DNA from: Pseudolabrys sp.
Lineage (GTDB): Bacteria; Pseudomonadota; Alphaproteobacteria; Rhizobiales; Xanthobacteraceae
NCBI GenBank assembly: GCA_017849615.1
Contig: JAFIGS010000016.1
Coordinates: 47,896-111,895 of the forward strand
Direction: 5' to 3'
Length of the DNA stretch: 64,000 bases
Position 1 is the stretch's first letter; the number at the start of each line of letters is the position of its first letter. Below, piece by piece: positions 59,070 through 64,000 of the stretch. The position numbers and the translations under genes were made by a program. The notes beneath the pieces are model-generated. The model worked only from the letters and a program-made list of their open reading frames with translations. It was not told the DNA's origin and did no database searches.

Positions 59070-59885
59070 TTACTTCAGCCGCTCGATCAGGGCCATCGCG
59101 GCGGCCGGCATCTTCACCTTGGCTTCGTGAATGAAATAGATGAAGGCGTCGCGCGGTTTCTTCGGCGCGGACTTCTTGTCGATGCGCGGCAGATCGGCCG
59201 GCTCGCCACCTTTGACCCAGATCTTGACGCGCTCGGCCCATTGATCGAGCGCCTTGGGCGGATAGCCGGCTTTCAGTTTCTCGTCGCCTTTCTGCAACCG
59301 CGCGTAAACGAAGTCGGCGGTGATGTCGGCGATCTCGGTATAGGTCGCGTGCTCGGCGTAGCAGATGGCAACGCCTTTCTCGCGCGCCAAGGCGATGAAC
59401 TCCGGCGTCTTGAAGGTGTCGTTGCGGACTTCGACGACATGACGCAGCGTCGCGCCATCGAACTTGTCGGGCAGCAGATCGAGGAAGGCGCCGAAATCGG
59501 CGGCATCGAATTTCTTGTGCGGAGCGAACTGCCAGAGCAGGGGCCCCAGCTTTGGCCCGAGTTCGGTGATGCCGGAATCCAGAAAGCGTTTGATCGAGTC
59601 GCCGGCTTCCGCCAGCACGCGGCGATTGACCGCATAACGCGGTCCTTTCAGCGAGAACACGAAGCCGGCGGGCACTTCGGACGCCCATTTGGCGAAGCTC
59701 GCCGGCTTCATGGTCGAATAGAAGGTGCCATTGACCTCGATGGAGGTCAGATGCTGTCCCGCATACTCGAGTTCGCGCGCATGCGGCAGACCCTTGGGGT
59801 AAAACACGCCGCGCCACGGCTCGTAGGTCCAGCCGCCGACGCCGACATGGGCCCTTTGGTAAGTTTTCGTTAAGGTTTTCGTCAT
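59070..59885 (-). CDS. DUF72 domain protein (YecE-like)
   Basis: A 271-residue TIM-barrel-like protein of the DUF72/YecE family: VGVGGWTYEPWRGVFYPKGL, EVNGTFYSTMKPASFAKWA, and FIYFIHEAKVKMPAAA at the C-terminus. The biochemical role of the family is unknown. The ATG at 59885 matches the usual start. An AT-rich stretch just upstream on the minus strand (TATTCTATAG) could be a promoter -10 region. Confidence 0.87.
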   Translation of the reverse strand: MTKTLTKTYQRAHVGVGGWTYEPWRGVFYPKGLPHARELEYAGQHLTSIEVNGTFYSTMKPASFAKWASEVPAGFVFSLKGPRYAVNRRVLAEAGDSIKRFLDSGITELGPKLGPLLWQFAPHKKFDAADFGAFLDLLPDKFDGATLRHVVEVRNDTFKTPEFIALAREKGVAICYAEHATYTEIADITADFVYARLQKGDEKLKAGYPPKALDQWAERVKIWVKGGEPADLPRIDKKSAPKKPRDAFIYFIHEAKVKMPAAAMALIERLK

Positions 59886-60099
59886 GTTATCTACACAATC
59901 GGGGTCTATAGAATAGGGCAAGCGGCGCCGGATTGCTCAAGCGATCTGCGTCCCAGACGGCCACGATAGGATCGGCGACGGCGGATGTACCCGCGTTCGA
60001 TCTTTTCCGTGGTCGTTTTCGTTTTTCGCTGTCGCCATGCCGGGCAGGGTAACGCGCCCGCCGCCGGCGTCCACCCGATTTCTCATGATCGGAACCGCA

Positions 60100-60780
60100 C
60101 TAGGCCGAAGCCGTAGGGCCGAGATTGGCCTTGGCCGCGCGCAAGGTCGCGTTTTCCTCCTCCAGCGTCTTGATGGTGTGGAATAGCCGCGCCGTGGACA
60201 GTTGCAGGAAGTAGAAGCCGAAGGTCGGGTTCTGGAAATAGAGTTGCATGACGTGGTCGTAAGAGATGACCAGCGTCTCGCCGCTCTCGATGCATTCGAT
60301 GGTCGCGGTGCGGGACTTGCCGGGCTCGAGCAGGCCGAGTTCGCCGATCACGCCGCCGGGCCCGATCTCGACGTCGCGCTCCACGACACGGAACCGGCCC
60401 GACATGATGAAGTGCATCTCGCTCGCCGGGTCGCCCTTCTGAAACAGCGTGGTGCCGGCGTCGTGGTGATGCTTGGTGGTGAACGGCTTGACCCAGTCGA
60501 ACGACAAGTCGCCGTTGGCCGCTTCGTTGACCTGCCGGATCAGCCGCTTCATCTGAAACAGGCGTAGCGCGTTGATCGGAAACAGGATGACGTTGAGGAT
60601 CAAGGTCGGATAGACGCCCGCGAACGACGACCATGTGATGAACAGGCAGTTGGTCGTCATCGCCACGATGCGCAGCGGGATCATCGTCTTCATCATGTAG
60701 CCGATGATGTTGAGGATGACGGCCGCGGCGGCGACGATGGCGAGGAAGTCGATGTCGCTCAGCGAGGTGGGAAAATGCAT
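60100..60780 (-). CDS. membrane protein with three helices and a cyclic nucleotide-binding domain (Popeye-like layout)
   Basis: A 226-residue protein. Three hydrophobic helices (about 12-32, 37-54, 56-76) with RLFQMKRLIRQVNEA on the cytoplasmic side are followed by a cNMP-binding fold (about 95-200: LFQKGDPASEMHFIMSGRFR, GELGLLEPGKSRTATIEC) and a short coiled coil (LEEENATLRAAK). The order matches animal Popeye-domain proteins, which bind cAMP. The frame is open far upstream, but the ATG at 60780 begins the first helix context. A function in cyclic nucleotide signalling is inferred only. Confidence 0.8.
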   Translation of the reverse strand: MHFPTSLSDIDFLAIVAAAAVILNIIGYMMKTMIPLRIVAMTTNCLFITWSSFAGVYPTLILNVILFPINALRLFQMKRLIRQVNEAANGDLSFDWVKPFTTKHHHDAGTTLFQKGDPASEMHFIMSGRFRVVERDVEIGPGGVIGELGLLEPGKSRTATIECIESGETLVISYDHVMQLYFQNPTFGFYFLQLSTARLFHTIKTLEEENATLRAAKANLGPTASA

Positions 60781-60919
60781 TTCGGAATATTCCGGCGGGG
60801 ATTGTGACAGGGCTGTGACGGCGGGCGGCAGGGGAGTCGTCAGCCTAACGGATGTGACGCGGCCCGCGATTGTCCTGGCGTGATTTTCCTCTCCCGCTCG
60901 GCGAGGAATCCCAATGACA

Positions 60920-60945
60920 AAGGCCCGGGATTTCTCCCGGGCCTT
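60920..60945 (-). terminator. groEL terminator
   Basis: A 10-bp perfect stem AAGGCCCGGG / CCCGGGCCTT with a 6-base loop. On the minus strand it is followed by TTGTCATT, 28 bases after the groEL stop. Confidence 0.85.
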
Positions 60946-60973
60946 CATGTTGTTTACGTGCGTGACGCGGACC

Positions 60974-62716
<1,743 letters not shown>

Positions 62717-63031
62717 TTAGGCGGCCTTCTTCTTGGCCGAGACGCCTTCGAGGACGCCCATGATGTCGCTTTCCTTCATGATCAGAAGATCCTGACCGTC
62801 GATCTTGACCTCGGTGCCCGACCACTTGCCGAACAGCACGATGTCGCCGACCTTGACGTCGATCGGGGTGAGCTTGCCGCTTTCGTCGCGGCCGCCGGGA
62901 CCCACGGCGACGATCTCGCCCTGGCTCGGCTTTTCCTGCGCGCTATCGGGAATGATGATGCCGCCGGCAGTCTTCTGCTCGGCATCGATGCGCTTGACGA
63001 CGACACGGTCGTGAAGCGGACGGAACTTCAT
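62717..63031 (-). CDS. groES: 10 kDa co-chaperonin GroES
   Basis: A 104-residue co-chaperonin. [19 protein letters not shown], the mobile loop [16 protein letters not shown] and ESDIMGVLE are diagnostic. The family start is the ATG at 63031 with AGGAGG about 7 bases upstream. First gene of groESL; controlled by the CIRCE element about 120 bases upstream. Confidence 0.98.
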   Translation of the reverse strand: MKFRPLHDRVVVKRIDAEQKTAGGIIIPDSAQEKPSQGEIVAVGPGGRDESGKLTPIDVKVGDIVLFGKWSGTEVKIDGQDLLIMKESDIMGVLEGVSAKKKAA

Positions 63032-63154
63032 GGCAAACCTCCTGGATTCTGACTGTTCTGGACTTACCCGGGTGCCGGCAATTTTCTTCCCGCCGGCACC
63101 TTGCGGCCGAGATGGGAGAGACTTTTTTGCCCGCAAGGGGTCCTCGCGGATTTT

Positions 63155-63181
63155 TTAGCACTCATCGGCGCGGAGTGCCAA
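63155..63181 (-). promoter_or_regulatory. CIRCE operator (HrcA-binding site) of groESL
   Basis: TTAGCACTC-N9-GAGTGCCAA, one base off the perfect CIRCE repeat (GAGTGCTAA). It lies in the 343-base gap between groES and usg, on the groES side. In alphaproteobacteria HrcA binds it to repress groESL until heat shock. On the minus strand CTTGGAG occurs just upstream and may be a -35 region. The rest of the gap shows no gene. Confidence 0.95.
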
Positions 63182-63374
63182 CAATCTCTCCAAGCGACTG
63201 AAATTAAATGGTTAACGGCGCCGGCCCTGGCTGTCCGCACGGAGGGCGGGGCTGTTAGCAGACCCGCGCGCCTGCTGCTAACGCATTGATCTTAAACAGT
63301 TTGTTCATTGATTTGGCTTGCAATGGACCGGACCGGGACTGGAAAATTATCGTCCGATTTAAACGGAGGATGCG

Positions 63375-63653
63375 ATGGGTTCGACGGTTTCGAGTGACTT
63401 TGCCAAGCAGGTTGAGGGCTATGGACTGACCACGGCGCACATCCTTTACCGCCGTCCCGACCATCGCTGGCTGCTGCAATCCTACGTCTGGCAGGCCTAC
63501 GACCTGTTTCCGACGTTTCCCGAGCTGCAGAAGTTTCTCGATTTCTGGCAGGACAAGATCGAGGGCCCGCTGCATTCCGTCGAGGTCGCGCACTGCAAGC
63601 TGATCAAGCCGGCGGAGATGCGCACCGTGAACGGCGAGTTCGTGGTGCATTAG
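63375..63653 (+). CDS. usg: Usg family protein
   Basis: A 92-residue protein matching the Usg family named from the Caulobacter trp region: LTTAHILYRRPDHRWLLQSY and VWQAYDLFPTFPELQKFLDF are conserved. Function unknown. GGAGG lies ahead of the ATG. It is divergent from groESL and has no trp genes beside it in this window. Confidence 0.9.
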   Translation: MGSTVSSDFAKQVEGYGLTTAHILYRRPDHRWLLQSYVWQAYDLFPTFPELQKFLDFWQDKIEGPLHSVEVAHCKLIKPAEMRTVNGEFVVH

Positions 63654-64000
63654 GACGTGATCTCGCTCCTCTTTCTTTCTTCCCCTCTCCCCCAAGGGGA
63701 GAGGGGAAAGAAAGCAAGGGGGAGGGATAAGAAAGAGAAGCGCAGACGCGACTCATCGCCCGCATTGTTTGGTCGGCCCCGGGCAGGCCGCAGTCCCAAG
63801 TCGCATTTCCAGCACCCCTTGAAGAACGAGGGCGCGCGGAACGCCGGGGCCCGAACAGCCCCGCAGCTCTGTGCACGGTGTTTGTAGAGAGTGCACAGAC
63901 GTAGTCACCACGGAAATGCCGAGCCTTTGGCGTTCCGCGCGCGGTGTTTGTGAGGTTTGCTCCGCGCCGTTTCCCGGTGGTCGCCGTTCGTCATCGTCCC
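63654..64000. repeat. non-coding right edge with a strong hairpin and nested inverted repeats
   Basis: There is no supportable gene. TTCCCCTCTCCCC-caa-GGGGAGAGGGGAA (63680-63708, stem 13 bp) can end usg transcription. Beyond it GCGCGCGGAACGCC (63832-63845) pairs with GGCGTTCCGCGCGC (63929-63942). Inside that, TCTGTGCAC (63868-63876) pairs with GTGCACAGA (63891-63899). CGGTGTTTGT also occurs twice as a direct repeat (63876-63885, 63941-63950). This looks like a structured repeat element cut by the window edge. Confidence 0.6.

Noticed and set aside
63657-63887. A short + strand frame after usg
   Set aside because: It is built from the hairpin repeat and nested inverted repeats and has no ribosome site or recognisable protein pattern.

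Overview
The window reads as a chromosomal segment from a GC-rich alphaproteobacterium of the order Hyphomicrobiales, close to the Bradyrhizobium / Rhodopseudomonas / Pseudolabrys group. This is inferred from gene content: an ATP synthase inhibitor zeta (DUF1476) gene beside purC, BA14K and KTSC proteins, Usg, BcsS, a CIRCE-controlled groESL operon, a form II coxSLM cluster, and several families of palindromic intergenic repeats typical of the group. I saw no rRNA, tRNA, CRISPR array, prophage, integrase or insertion sequence. Almost all of the window is tightly packed core metabolism.

Layout, left to right. 0-8 kb: the end of a truncated gene, a P-loop protein, a cyclic-nucleotide-gated potassium channel, two unrelated NADP isocitrate dehydrogenases in tandem (dimeric, then monomeric), a tRNA methyltransferase fused to a DUF559 domain, an HpcH/HpaI aldolase and ATP synthase inhibitor zeta. 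8-22 kb: purine and translation housekeeping (purC, purS, purQ, purL, a cysteine-rich repeat protein, bolA, monothiol glutaredoxin, a metallo-beta-lactamase-fold hydrolase, rpsD with a structured leader, TerC, murI, an SH3 protein, and the leftward run rpe - SDR - purB). 22-27 kb: an EF-hand protein, a bile-acid-symporter-like carrier, an amino acid oxidoreductase, a KTSC protein, a P1 peptidase and CcdA. 27-33 kb: a complete leftward branched-chain amino acid ABC transporter operon (livH, livM, livG, livF, a small membrane gene, the binding protein).

33-48 kb is the metabolic centrepiece. pcaD-pcaC (protocatechuate branch of the beta-ketoadipate pathway) and coxG lie ahead of coxS-coxL-coxM, an MFS transporter, a VOC protein on the other strand, coxD, coxE, a split XdhC pair and a fused molybdopterin-binding / nucleotidyltransferase protein. 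The set can build a molybdenum hydroxylase, load its cofactor and perhaps move its substrate. CoxL carries the form II motif AYRGAGR, so CO should not be assumed as the substrate.

48-52 kb holds a TetR - adaptor - ABC ATPase - ABC permease efflux operon whose four genes overlap by 4 bp each, preceded by a perfect 26-bp palindromic operator. 52-59 kb has an orphan BcsS, a divergent AraC regulator / MFS pair and a sulfate ABC transporter operon (sbp-cysT-cysW-cysA). 59-64 kb has a DUF72 protein, a three-helix membrane protein with a cyclic-nucleotide domain (Popeye-like layout), groES-groEL under CIRCE, and usg. The right edge is a non-coding stretch with nested inverted repeats.

The observations most worth following are: the methyltransferase-DUF559 fusion with eroded nuclease residues; the form II Mo-hydroxylase neighbourhood; the coxE start codon embedded in a palindromic repeat; the three-hairpin rpsD leader; the Popeye-like protein; and the repeat elements placed inside operons.
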